Assembly (NCBI GenBank): GCA_021202245.1
Contig: JAJQDK010000115.1
Span: forward strand, 1-7,835
Direction of reading: 5' to 3'
DNA length: 7,835 nt
DNA from: Clostridiales bacterium
GTDB lineage: Bacteria; Bacillota; Clostridia; Oscillospirales; Acutalibacteraceae
The number at the start of each line of letters is the position of its first letter. Within the stretch, counting starts at the first letter, position 1. Position numbers and translations under genes: made by a program. Below the pieces are notes generated by a model. The model did no database searches. It saw nothing but the letters and a program-made list of their open reading frames with translations, and was not told the DNA's origin. Shown one piece after another: positions 1 through 5,427 of this stretch.

Positions 1-132
1 TTCTCCGAATTTTCAAATTTACCGAAAAATTTTGTAGGTACAATGGGGAATTTTGGCAATTTGGACGGGTGATTTCCATAAAATCTTTGCCTGAAATTTA
101 CGAGATTGTAATATTTTTGTTTGCTTATACTA

Positions 133-162
133 TTGAAAACAAGTATTGTATTGTGTTAAAAT
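133..162 (+). promoter_or_regulatory. Sigma-A promoter for the DUF624-like gene
   Basis: TTGAAA (133-138) is followed, after an 18-nt spacer, by TAAAAT (157-162). The -10 is preceded by TG at 154-155, giving an extended -10 (TGTTAAAAT). Transcription would start near 168-170, leaving a leader of about 25 nt with the Shine-Dalgarno AAGAAGG at 181-187, six bases before the ATG at 193. This is the best promoter match upstream of the first gene. Assignment is by consensus only. Confidence 0.6.
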
Positions 163-192
163 AACCTAAAAATAATTATTAAGAAGGTTACT

Positions 193-1101
193 ATGGATAA
201 AATTAAACAATCATCATTTGTTCGCTTTTTTACTAAACTCCCTCAGCTACTTTTGGGCGGAATATTGTTCTCGGTGCCGCTGGCGGTATTTTTGGGTATA
301 TTTGTTCTGATAGGCAGGCTCACAGGGCTTAATAACATTTTTTTGCTGGCAATCTGGTCGCTGGCAATAATTTCCGCAATGCCCTTTTATGCCGGGCTGG
401 TAATGGTAGTCAGAAAGTATTCTGTTGAAAAGGAAGACGCAAATGTTTTTCACGTTTTTTTTGAGAGCGTAAAGGAAAATTTCAAGGCATTTCTTTTTCA
501 CGGATTTATACTTTACCTGATAACGGTGTGCGCTTTTTTTGCCGTGATTTACTATTATTCACTCGCCCAAACGGACATAGTGTTCGGTTCTGTGCTGACG
601 CTTTACCTTATATTTATTATTCTGCTCATAGCCACGATGTGTTATGTACCTCTTATTTCAGTTACATACGAGCTGAGATACAGGGATGTTTACAAAAACT
701 CTTTTTTGCTTGTTTTCGGCAAAATTCTCAGGAGCCTTGCCGCAATGGTGCTGTTAGCCGTCGTATCTTTTGCGGCATTTTTGGCGTTGCTGTTTACATT
801 TGACAAGGGTGTTTGGTTTGCAGTTGTCATTGTGCTTGTATTGCTTTTGTACCCGCTTTTGTCCTGCTATATTGTCAATTCCGTGCTTGCCAAGGGCGTG
901 CAGGAAACCGTCGGTTATTTTACGGGCAAAAATGCTCAGCCGTTGGCTGTCGCTCCCGGTTCCGGTGCCGACAGCGCCGCGCAGGAGGTCAAGGCTCTAG
1001 AAAACGCCGACTCATCAAGCGATTACGTTTTTGTAAACGGCAAAATGATTAAAAATCCCGACAAAAAGCCGACTGACTCGGACCGTGGTTCAAGTATATA
1101 A
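193..1101 (+). CDS. Polytopic membrane protein, DUF624/YesL-like, with hydrophilic C-terminal tail
   Basis: A 302-residue integral membrane protein of unknown biochemical function. About six hydrophobic helices are visible, near residues 17-41, 47-74, 99-122, 131-156, 180-204 and 207-232. A charged loop at about 76-97 contains FHVFFESVKENFKAFLFHG, which resembles the 'F..f...f..nf..a' segment of the DUF624 (YesL) family. Those proteins are often found near sugar-uptake genes in Firmicutes, but their role is not established. No transport gene is visible here, so substrate or pathway cannot be inferred. The N-terminus (MDKIKQSSFVRFFTKLPQLL) is positively charged before helix 1. After the last helix comes a tail of about 65 residues: a Gly/Ala/Ser-rich linker, then an acidic/Ser stretch and the block DYVFVNGKMIKNPDKK. 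The tail makes the protein longer than the roughly 200-220 residues usual for the family. The ATG at 193 has AAGAAGG at 181-187. The gene is monocistronic. Family assignment is by pattern, not a database match. Confidence 0.72.
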   Translation: MDKIKQSSFVRFFTKLPQLLLGGILFSVPLAVFLGIFVLIGRLTGLNNIFLLAIWSLAIISAMPFYAGLVMVVRKYSVEKEDANVFHVFFESVKENFKAFLFHGFILYLITVCAFFAVIYYYSLAQTDIVFGSVLTLYLIFIILLIATMCYVPLISVTYELRYRDVYKNSFLLVFGKILRSLAAMVLLAVVSFAAFLALLFTFDKGVWFAVVIVLVLLLYPLLSCYIVNSVLAKGVQETVGYFTGKNAQPLAVAPGSGADSAAQEVKALENADSSSDYVFVNGKMIKNPDKKPTDSDRGSSI

Positions 1102-1129
1102 CCTATTTGCCAATCTTAAGCGAGCCTAC
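1097..1129 (+). repeat. 33-nt interspersed sequence, copy A
   Basis: This sequence starts at the last bases of the DUF624-like gene and runs into its 3' flank. It shares 26 of 33 positions with 4908-4940, just after pnp. The identical blocks are CCTATTTGCC (1102-1111 here) and TAAGCGAGC (1117-1125 here), with mostly transition differences between them. A weaker match follows in both copies (ATAAA..CAGT.CGG), with about 20 nt fewer between the parts in copy A. It may be a degenerate small intergenic repeat; two copies cannot establish that. Confidence 0.45.
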
Positions 1130-1172
1130 AAATAAAAACAGTGCGGCTCTTGTCAACAGTTAGGGAAAAGGG

Positions 1173-1223
1173 CAAAAAAATAAACCCTTAAAAACGGCTT
1201 GATTAAGCAATCCTTAAGAGTTT
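1173..1223 (-). terminator. Intrinsic terminator of the tRNA-Thr gene
   Basis: Read on the minus strand, AAACTCTTAA (1223-1214) pairs with TTAAGGGTTT (1191-1182), a 10-bp stem with one G-U pair. An inner hairpin GCTT/AAGC lies at 1208-1197. The stem is followed directly by ATTTTTTT (1181-1174), a proper U-tract. It starts three bases past the encoded CCA of the tRNA. On the plus strand the stem has no U-tract, so it should not end the DUF624-like transcript efficiently. Confidence 0.75.
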
Positions 1224-1225
1224 AT

Positions 1226-1301
<76 letters not shown>

Positions 1302-1315
1302 ATACAGCAAGATGA

Positions 1316-1344
1316 ATTATACAATATTTTTTTTAGATTTTCAA
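1316..1344 (-). promoter_or_regulatory. Promoter of the tRNA-Thr gene
   Basis: On the minus strand, TTGAAA (1344-1339), a 17-nt spacer and a perfect TATAAT (1321-1316) precede the tRNA. The predicted start lies about 7 nt downstream, near 1309, leaving a short 5' trailer to the mature end at 1301. The A/T-rich spacer (eight consecutive A's) is typical of strong stable-RNA promoters. A TTGACT slightly farther upstream (1351-1346) is 24 nt from the -10, too far to be the -35. Confidence 0.78.
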
Positions 1345-1432
1345 TAGTCAAGCTCAAAAAGACAAATTATGCATATAATTATTGCAATCATTTGTGGACT
1401 TTCAAAAAACACAGTGAATGTTACGAACAAAT

Positions 1433-1462
1433 TAGAAAAAATCTCGAAACTTGTTGTATAAT
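1433..1462 (+). promoter_or_regulatory. Probable promoter of the XRE regulator gene
   Basis: A perfect TATAAT (1457-1462) is preceded, after an 18-nt spacer, by TAGAAA (1433-1438), four of six matches to TTGACA. Transcription would begin near 1469, giving a leader of about 60 nt. The weak -35 would suit a controlled promoter, and short arms AACAA / TTGTT (about 1428-1432 and 1451-1455) flank the core. Self-repression by the regulator is possible but not shown. Confidence 0.55.
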
Positions 1463-1529
1463 AGGAGCATTAAAGGAATAGACTTTTTAGCCTGTTCCGA
1501 AAAATTTCTAAAGAAAAGGATGTGCCGAT

Positions 1530-1919
1530 ATGCCAAAAAGAAAATGTGCAGAGGTTAACTTCACAATAGGTCAGCGTTTAAAAAAATATCGTAATGCGTG
1601 TGATCTAACACAACAGCAGGTAGCTGATTTGCTTAACATCAACAGAACTACCTACACCAAGTACGAAACAGGCGTTTCAGAACCCAGTCAGGATTTGCTC
1701 AGAAAAATCGTTGCTCTTTTCGGAACGGATTTCAATGCAATCTTAGGTGATGAGGATACGTTTGAAGAGGATGTTTACGATTCAAGACTTCCTATGTATG
1801 CTCTTACCAACAAGGAAAAAGAGCTTGTAGCAAGCTATCGTTTGCTCCCCGCAGACCAGAAAAAGTCTCTGTATGACACAACAAAGCAAATGCTTGCAGA
1901 AAGAACAAAAAAGAACTGA
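1530..1919 (+). CDS. XRE-family helix-turn-helix transcriptional regulator
   Basis: A 129-residue DNA-binding protein of the Xre/Cro (HTH_3) family. The HTH domain covers about residues 12-67. IGQRLKKYRNACDLTQQQVA holds helices 1-2, LLNINRTTYTKYETG is the recognition helix region, and EPSQDLLRKIVALFGTDFNAIL closes the five-helix fold. After an acidic linker (EDTFEEDVYD, about 75-84) the C-terminal part LTNKEKELVASYRLLPADQK is a short helical extension common in clostridial XRE regulators. No peptidase, toxin-binding or ligand domain is present. The ATG at 1530 has AAAAGGA (1514-1520) nine bases upstream. The gene stands alone between a divergent tRNA gene and rpsO, so its targets are unknown; its own promoter is the natural first candidate. 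Domain identity is secure and the regulon is not. Confidence 0.9.
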   Translation: MPKRKCAEVNFTIGQRLKKYRNACDLTQQQVADLLNINRTTYTKYETGVSEPSQDLLRKIVALFGTDFNAILGDEDTFEEDVYDSRLPMYALTNKEKELVASYRLLPADQKKSLYDTTKQMLAERTKKN

Positions 1920-1934
1920 GCAGCAGCTCATTAA

Positions 1935-2015
1935 ACACAAATTAAGCTGAATGACCTAAGGCTTGTTATTCTTAATTTTTTAAGATTTAAGCTTTACAAA
2001 TTCAGCTTTTTGTGT
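1935..2015 (+). terminator. Long imperfect hairpin after the XRE gene (probable terminator)
   Basis: ACACAAA (1935-1941) plus AAGCTGAAT (1944-1952) pair with ATTCAGCTT (2000-2008) plus TTTGTGT (2009-2015): 16 bp with a TT bulge. Inside, TAAGGCTT pairs with AAGCTTTA (one G-U pair) and TCTTAA with TTAAGA, so most of the 81 nt is paired. T2007-T2011 follows the inner 9-bp stem and can act as a short U-tract. It starts 16 nt past the XRE stop, so termination is the simplest role. It also contains the rpsO promoter on its right arm. It could instead be a folded remnant of an inverted-repeat element. Confidence 0.6.
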
Positions 2016-2021
2016 TATACT
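1993..2021 (+). promoter_or_regulatory. Promoter of rpsO
   Basis: TTTACA (1993-1998), a 17-nt spacer and TATACT (2016-2021) with an upstream TG (2013-2014) make a strong extended -10 promoter. The predicted start is near G2028, about 120 nt before the rpsO ATG. The whole element lies in or next to the right arm of the hairpin at 1935-2015. Confidence 0.7.
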
Positions 2022-2022
2022 A

Positions 2023-2115
2023 AAGCAGTTGACCCGTGCCTCGGAACAGGGATTAAGCCGTTATACGGAATTTCACAGCCCTATTCTGTGACAGGCTGCG
2101 CAAAGTCAGCCGTTT
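2023..2115 (+). promoter_or_regulatory. Structured rpsO 5' leader, candidate S15-binding autoregulatory RNA
   Basis: The predicted transcript begins with GUUGAC (2028-2033), which pairs with GUCAGC (2105-2110). If transcription starts a few bases earlier, AAGC (2023-2026) / GUUU (2112-2115) extends the stem. Enclosed are GCCT (2038-2041)/AGGC (2093-2096), CCGT (2058-2061)/ACGG (2065-2068) with loop TAT, and TCACAG (2073-2078)/CTGTGA (2086-2091) with loop CCCTATT. The last three could meet as a three-way junction. S15 is known to repress its own mRNA through leader structures in several bacteria, often junctions mimicking its 16S rRNA site. The pairings are seen in the sequence; S15 binding is inferred. 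The Shine-Dalgarno lies outside the fold, at 2135-2142. Confidence 0.5.
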
Positions 2116-2149
2116 GGGTTTGCAAAAATATTTTAAAGGTGGAATAAAA

Positions 2150-2413
2150 ATGTTAAAAGAAGAAAAGCAGGCTATCATTGCCGAGTATGCTACTCACGAA
2201 GGCGACACAGGCTCACCCGAGGTTCAGATTGCACTTCTCACAAAGAGAATCAACGACCTTACAGAGCATTTAAAGATTCACAAGAAGGATCATCACAGCA
2301 GAAGAGGCCTTCTTAAGATGGTAGGTCAGAGAAGAAGCCTTCTCGGCTACCTTAAAAAGGTTGACATTGAAAGATATCGTTCTATCATTGCAAGACTCGG
2401 TATCCGTAAGTAA
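2150..2413 (+). CDS. rpsO: 30S ribosomal protein S15
   Basis: An 87-residue primary-binding protein of the 30S platform, which contacts the 16S rRNA three-way junction and helps nucleate assembly with S6/S18. The sequence carries the family signature: GDTGSPEVQIALLTKRI, LTEHLKIHKKDHHSRRGLL and the C-terminal block RRSLLGYLKKVDIERYRSII. Length is normal for bacteria (about 88-89 residues). The ATG at 2150 is chosen because AAAGGTGG (2135-2142) lies seven bases upstream and the protein then begins MLKEEKQAIIAEY, as in orthologues. A longer frame from TTG 2114 would add 12 residues, has no ribosome site, and overlaps the leader structure. The gene precedes pnp in the same direction, a widely conserved pairing. 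Confidence 0.98.
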   Translation: MLKEEKQAIIAEYATHEGDTGSPEVQIALLTKRINDLTEHLKIHKKDHHSRRGLLKMVGQRRSLLGYLKKVDIERYRSIIARLGIRK

Positions 2414-2422
2414 TCAAACGTC

Positions 2423-2445
2423 AGGGGCAAGCGAAAGCTTGCCCT
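2423..2445 (+). other. GNRA-capped hairpin just after rpsO
   Basis: GGGGCAAGC (2424-2432) pairs with GCTTGCCCT (2437-2445), a 9-bp GC-rich stem (outer pair G-U) closed by a GAAA tetraloop, 10 nt after the rpsO stop. It lacks a U-tract (AAATTCAG follows), so it is a poor intrinsic terminator. It is more likely a 3'-end stabiliser or processing barrier, allowing read-through into pnp. Confidence 0.65.
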
Positions 2446-2468
2446 AAATTCAGTTTACACGGTTTTCG

Positions 2469-2598
2469 GCGGGATTTAAATATGCTGTTTTTTAGCGGTA
2501 AAACGGTTAAATAAAATTTTTTAATTTTATACGGTTGCAGTGCTGCGTTTTCAAGGGTTATTTAACGGTTTTATTGCTAAATCGGCGTAAACTCCCGC
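2469..2598 (+). promoter_or_regulatory. Long imperfect inverted repeat in the pnp leader (candidate RNase III substrate)
   Basis: The left arm 2469-2514 folds on the right arm 2558-2598. GCGGGA (2469-2474) pairs with TCCCGC (2593-2598), and TATGCTG (2481-2487) with CGGCGTA (2583-2589) with two G-U pairs. Then 2491-2514 pairs with 2558-2581, 23 of 24 positions, with two G-U pairs and one G-G mismatch. That is about 36 bp of near-continuous duplex around a 43-nt loop that holds smaller hairpins (ATAAAATT/AATTTTAT at 2511-2530, overlapping the main stem, and GCAG/CTGC at 2537-2546). It ends 62 nt before the pnp ATG. In E. coli a pnp leader duplex cut by RNase III underlies PNPase autocontrol. 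An equivalent role here is inferred. Confidence 0.6.
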
Positions 2599-2645
2599 TT
2601 AAAATACATTACACATCTATTTTAATACAGTTGAAGCAGTGCTTC
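2599..2645 (+). promoter_or_regulatory. Weak candidate promoter and 5' hairpin before pnp
   Basis: TTAAAA (2599-2604), a 16-nt spacer and TTTAAT (2621-2626, five of six matches) could start a short pnp transcript near 2633. That start coincides with a small hairpin GAAGC (2633-2637)/GCTTC (2641-2645) directly before the Shine-Dalgarno GAAAGGA. The -35 is poor. Read-through from rpsO may supply most transcription. Confidence 0.3.
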
Positions 2646-2660
2646 GGAAAGGATTTTACT

Positions 2661-4883
2661 ATGAACAAAATGATGAGTTTTGACAAGTACAGAGTTTTTG
2701 AAACCGAGCTTGCCGGCAGAACCCTCAGGGTTGAAACAGGCAAAATGACTCAGCTTGCTAACGGTGCTTGTCTTGTACGCTACGGAGATACAACCGTCCA
2801 CGTAGCGGTAACGGCTTCTCCTAAGCCCAGAGAGGGCGTGGATTTCTTCCCGCTTTCGGTTGATTATGAAGAAAAAATGTATTCTGTCGGCAAAATTCCC
2901 GGCTCATATCTCAAAAGAGAAGGCAGACCCTCGGAAAAGGCTATACTCACAAGCCGTGTAATCGACCGTCCGATTCGTCCGCTTTTTGACAAAAGTATGC
3001 GCAACGACGTTTCAATCGTCTGCACGGTAATGAGCGTTGACCCCGATTGTCAGCCTGAAATTGTTGCAATGATCGGCGCTTCAATCGCTATCTCTATTTC
3101 GGACGTGCCGTGGAACGGACCTATTTCGGGCTGTTCAGTAGGCTTAATTGACGGAGAATATGTCATCAACCCCACAGAGGAGCAAAGAAAGATTTCAAGA
3201 ATGTCAACAACCGTTGCTTCCACAAGCTCCAGAATTGCTATGATTGAAGCGGGAGCCGACCGTGTCAGCGACGAGGAAATGTACGACGCAATTATGGCGG
3301 GCCACAAGGCTAATCAGCCTATCATTGAGTTTATTGAAAATATTAAAGCTGAAATCGGCAAGCCCAAGTTTGAGTTTGCAAGCCTTGAGCCGGACGCTGA
3401 AATGTTTGAAGCAATCAAGGCTTTTGCTGAGGAGGACGTAAAGGCGGCTCTTGACACAGACGACAAAACTGTTCGTGACGAGCGTTTAAAGCCTATCTAT
3501 GAGGCTGTTCACGAAAAATTTGATGAGATTTATCCCGAAAGCGAAGCTCTCATTGACGAGTGCCTGTACAAAACGCAGAAATTTATCGTGCGCCGTTGGC
3601 TGCTTGATGAGCAAAAGCGTGTGGACGGCAGAGGTATGGACGACATTCGTCCCCTTGCTTCCGAGGTAGGAGTTATTCCCAGAGTTCACGGTTCGGGTAT
3701 GTTCACCAGAGGTCAGACCCAGGTGCTGACTGTCGCCACACTCGGTCCCGTTTCTGACAAGCAGCTGCTTGACGGAATTGACGGCGAAACTGAAAAAAGA
3801 TATATTCATCACTATAACTTCCCCAGCTATTCGGTAGGCGAAACCAAGCCGAGCCGCGGTCCAGGCAGACGTGAAATAGGTCACGGCGCACTTGCAGAGC
3901 GTGCCCTTGTGCCGGTTATTCCGTCGGTAGACGAGTTTCCCTATGCGCTGAGATTGGTATCCGAGGTGCTTTCCTCCAACGGTTCAACCTCTCAGGGTTC
4001 AATCTGCGGCTCCACACTTGCACTTATGGATGCAGGCGTGCCTATCAAGGAGCCTGTAGCAGGTATATCCTGCGGACTTATCACCGAGGGCGAGCGTTGG
4101 ATGACAATGGTAGACATTCAGGGACTTGAGGACTTCTTCGGCGATATGGACTTTAAGGTTGCAGGCACTCACACAGGCATCACGGCAATCCAGATGGACC
4201 TCAAAATAAGCGGACTTACTCCCGAAATGGTTAAGGAAGCGCTTGAAAAAACTCACAAGGCACGCAACTACATTCTTGATGAGGTTATGCTCAAGGCTAT
4301 TGCAGAACCCAGACCCGAGCTTTCAAAATACGCTCCCAAGATGTTCACAACAACTATCCCCGTTGACAAAATCAGTGAGGTTATCGGCAAGAGCGGCAAG
4401 GTTATCAAGGAAATCCAGGCGGAATGCGATGTTAAGGTTGACATTGAAGAGGACGGCGAAATCGGACAGGTATTTGTATCGGGTGTTGATACGGATAAAT
4501 GTAAGCGTGCCGTTGAGATTATCAATACAATCGCTGTTGACCCCGAGCCGGGCGCAATCTTCCTCGGCAAGGTAACACGCATTATGGATTTCGGCGCATT
4601 TGTTGAGATTGCCCCCGGCAAAGAGGGACTTGTTCACGTTTCACAGCTTGATGTCAAGCGCACCGAACGTGTGACCGACGTAGTAAATGTGGGAGATATC
4701 ATTCGTGTTAAGGTAATGGAAATTGACGACAAGGGCAGACTTAATCTTTCCCGCCGTCAGGTTCTTATTGATGTTGACGGACTCACTCCCGAAAATGACG
4801 TTGACTCCGAGAGATCATCAAGACCCCGCAGACCGCACGGCAACGACCGCAGAGGCGGATATAACAGAAACAACAGAAAGTAA
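2661..4883 (+). CDS. pnp: Polyribonucleotide nucleotidyltransferase (PNPase)
   Basis: A 740-residue 3'-5' phosphorolytic exoribonuclease that releases nucleoside diphosphates from RNA, can add tails in reverse, and forms trimers in the cytoplasm. All family parts are present: a first RNase PH domain (about 10-145), an all-helical linker (about 240-325), a catalytic second RNase PH domain (about 330-555), a KH domain (about 560-622) with the GKSG loop at 576-579, and an S1 domain (about 632-703; FLGKVTRIMDFGAFVEIAPG...EGLVHVSQL). The catalytic residues of E. coli PNPase (D486, D492, K494) correspond to D491, D497 and K499 in EDFFGDMDFKVAG. The last 35 residues are a basic, Arg/Asn/Gly-rich tail (RPRRPHGNDRRGGYNRNNRK), probably disordered and RNA-binding. 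The ATG at 2661 is chosen because GAAAGGA (2647-2653) lies seven bases before it and the protein starts where orthologues do. The 42 extra codons of the open frame from 2535 have no ribosome site and cross the leader hairpin. Downstream of rpsO, same strand. Confidence 0.98.
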   Translation: MNKMMSFDKYRVFETELAGRTLRVETGKMTQLANGACLVRYGDTTVHVAVTASPKPREGVDFFPLSVDYEEKMYSVGKIPGSYLKREGRPSEKAILTSRVIDRPIRPLFDKSMRNDVSIVCTVMSVDPDCQPEIVAMIGASIAISISDVPWNGPISGCSVGLIDGEYVINPTEEQRKISRMSTTVASTSSRIAMIEAGADRVSDEEMYDAIMAGHKANQPIIEFIENIKAEIGKPKFEFASLEPDAEMFEAIKAFAEEDVKAALDTDDKTVRDERLKPIYEAVHEKFDEIYPESEALIDECLYKTQKFIVRRWLLDEQKRVDGRGMDDIRPLASEVGVIPRVHGSGMFTRGQTQVLTVATLGPVSDKQLLDGIDGETEKRYIHHYNFPSYSVGETKPSRGPGRREIGHGALAERALVPVIPSVDEFPYALRLVSEVLSSNGSTSQGSICGSTLALMDAGVPIKEPVAGISCGLITEGERWMTMVDIQGLEDFFGDMDFKVAGTHTGITAIQMDLKISGLTPEMVKEALEKTHKARNYILDEVMLKAIAEPRPELSKYAPKMFTTTIPVDKISEVIGKSGKVIKEIQAECDVKVDIEEDGEIGQVFVSGVDTDKCKRAVEIINTIAVDPEPGAIFLGKVTRIMDFGAFVEIAPGKEGLVHVSQLDVKRTERVTDVVNVGDIIRVKVMEIDDKGRLNLSRRQVLIDVDGLTPENDVDSERSSRPRRPHGNDRRGGYNRNNRK

Positions 4884-4907
4884 TTTACTTGGTTTCATAA
4901 AAAACTT

Positions 4908-4940
4908 TATAGCCTATTTGCCGGTGCTAAGCGAGCTTGC
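4908..4940 (+). repeat. 33-nt interspersed sequence, copy B
   Basis: The second copy of the sequence at 1097-1129 begins 25 nt after the pnp stop. It matches at 26 of 33 positions with blocks CCTATTTGCC (4913-4922) and TAAGCGAGC (4928-4936). Its 3' continuation ATAAACAGTCGG (4964-4975) resembles ATAAAAACAGTGCGG (1132-1146) after copy A. Both copies sit in the 3' flank of a plus-strand gene in the same orientation. Confidence 0.45.
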
Positions 4941-4975
4941 ATCGGGCTTACCCCGACTATTGGATAAACAGTCGG
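4919..4975 (+). other. Alternative hairpins in the pnp 3' untranslated region
   Basis: Three possible stems compete here. GCCGGTGC (4919... about 4926) can pair with GCATCGGGC (about 4939-4947) with one bulge. TCGGG (4942-4946) can pair with CCCGA (4952-4956). CCGACT (4953-4958) can pair with AGTCGG (4970-4975). Neighbouring stems share bases, so they are mutually exclusive. No U-tract follows, only AATAAAAAAG, so none is a terminator on the plus strand. The region may be a processing or stability element, or chance pairing. Confidence 0.3.
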
Positions 4976-4994
4976 AATAAAAAAGCAAATTAAC

Positions 4995-5038
4995 AAAAGT
5001 CCTTATGACGGTATATCAGCCGTTCATAAGGACTTTTT
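4995..5038. terminator. Bidirectional intrinsic terminator between pnp and the transglutaminase operon
   Basis: AAAAGTCCTTATGA (4995-5008) pairs with TCATAAGGACTTTT (5024-5037), 14 bp without mismatch. CGG/CCG extends it past a single-base bulge, with loop TATATCAG. On the plus strand the stem ends in TTTTT (5034-5038), serving pnp. On the minus strand the AAAA at 4995-4998 gives TTTT, followed by more T-rich sequence (T6 near 4986-4979), serving the convergent operon whose last frame ends at 5068. Placement between two converging genes supports the two-way role. Confidence 0.85.
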
Positions 5039-5067
5039 CAGCGTAATTCCAATTGTGATTTAAACAA

Positions 5068-5427
5068 TCATATAACAACAATATACTCGTAATACAGCCT
5101 TTTTAACAGAGCCGAGCAAGTTAGGATTTCGTCTTTTATACTGTTTGCAAAGCTCAGAAGTGCGTTTATTTCATCGTGTGTGACGGTGTGACTGCTGTAT
5201 CTCGCTTTCAGCGCAGAGCTTTCAAGCTCCTTGGGTATCGGCGTGTGTGAGTATTTTTTTAGGTGCAAAATATATCTGTAAATATATACGGCTCTTTTGT
5301 TGTTCAGCCCCGTGCCAAAGTGCCTTTTTCTGCGGTATAAAATCACTTTGCGCCTTAAAGCAGCCGCAAAAATTATCAGCGCAATAATTCCCGCAACAGT
5401 AAGAATTACACTTAAAGCCGTGTTGCT
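5068..5427 (-). pseudogene. C-terminal part of the transglutaminase protein (last membrane helix and DUF4129-like tail), in the -1 frame
   Basis: Reading on from the A6 run in the -1 frame gives 119 residues to a TGA at 5070-5068. They form a membrane helix (TALSVILTVAGIIALIIFAA), a basic stop-transfer cluster (LRRKVILYRRKRHF), and a helical cytoplasmic tail. The tail ends in a block with the ARYS..TVT.DEINALL pattern typical of DUF4129, which closes TgpA-like transglutaminases. This frame has a stop at 5448-5446 just upstream, has no Shine-Dalgarno site or ATG near its start, and is meaningful only as a continuation of the gene at 5412-7268. A GTG at 5346 could start 92 residues without the helix, which is unlikely to be a real gene. 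Joined to the first 614 residues it gives a 733-residue protein. Confidence 0.75.

Noticed and set aside
53..84. TTGGCA...TAAAAT as a second promoter for the first gene
   Set aside because: The spacer is 20 nt, outside the normal range, and a better promoter is closer to the gene.
1346..1351. TTGACT on the minus strand as -35 of the tRNA-Thr promoter
   Set aside because: It is 24 nt from the TATAAT; the TTGAAA at 1344-1339 has the ideal 17-nt spacing.
2424..2445. GC-rich hairpin after rpsO as an intrinsic terminator
   Set aside because: No run of T's follows it, so read-through to pnp or a stabilising role fits better.
2535..2660. Forty-two extra N-terminal codons for PNPase
   Set aside because: No Shine-Dalgarno site precedes 2535, the segment runs through the leader inverted repeat, and orthologous PNPases begin at the downstream ATG with a good ribosome site.
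3486..3884. 132-codon minus-strand frame antisense to pnp (and other antisense frames at 3050-3307, 3999-4256 and 4268-4637)
   Set aside because: They lie opposite a complete, highly conserved pnp, lack promoters and ribosome sites, and show no family features.
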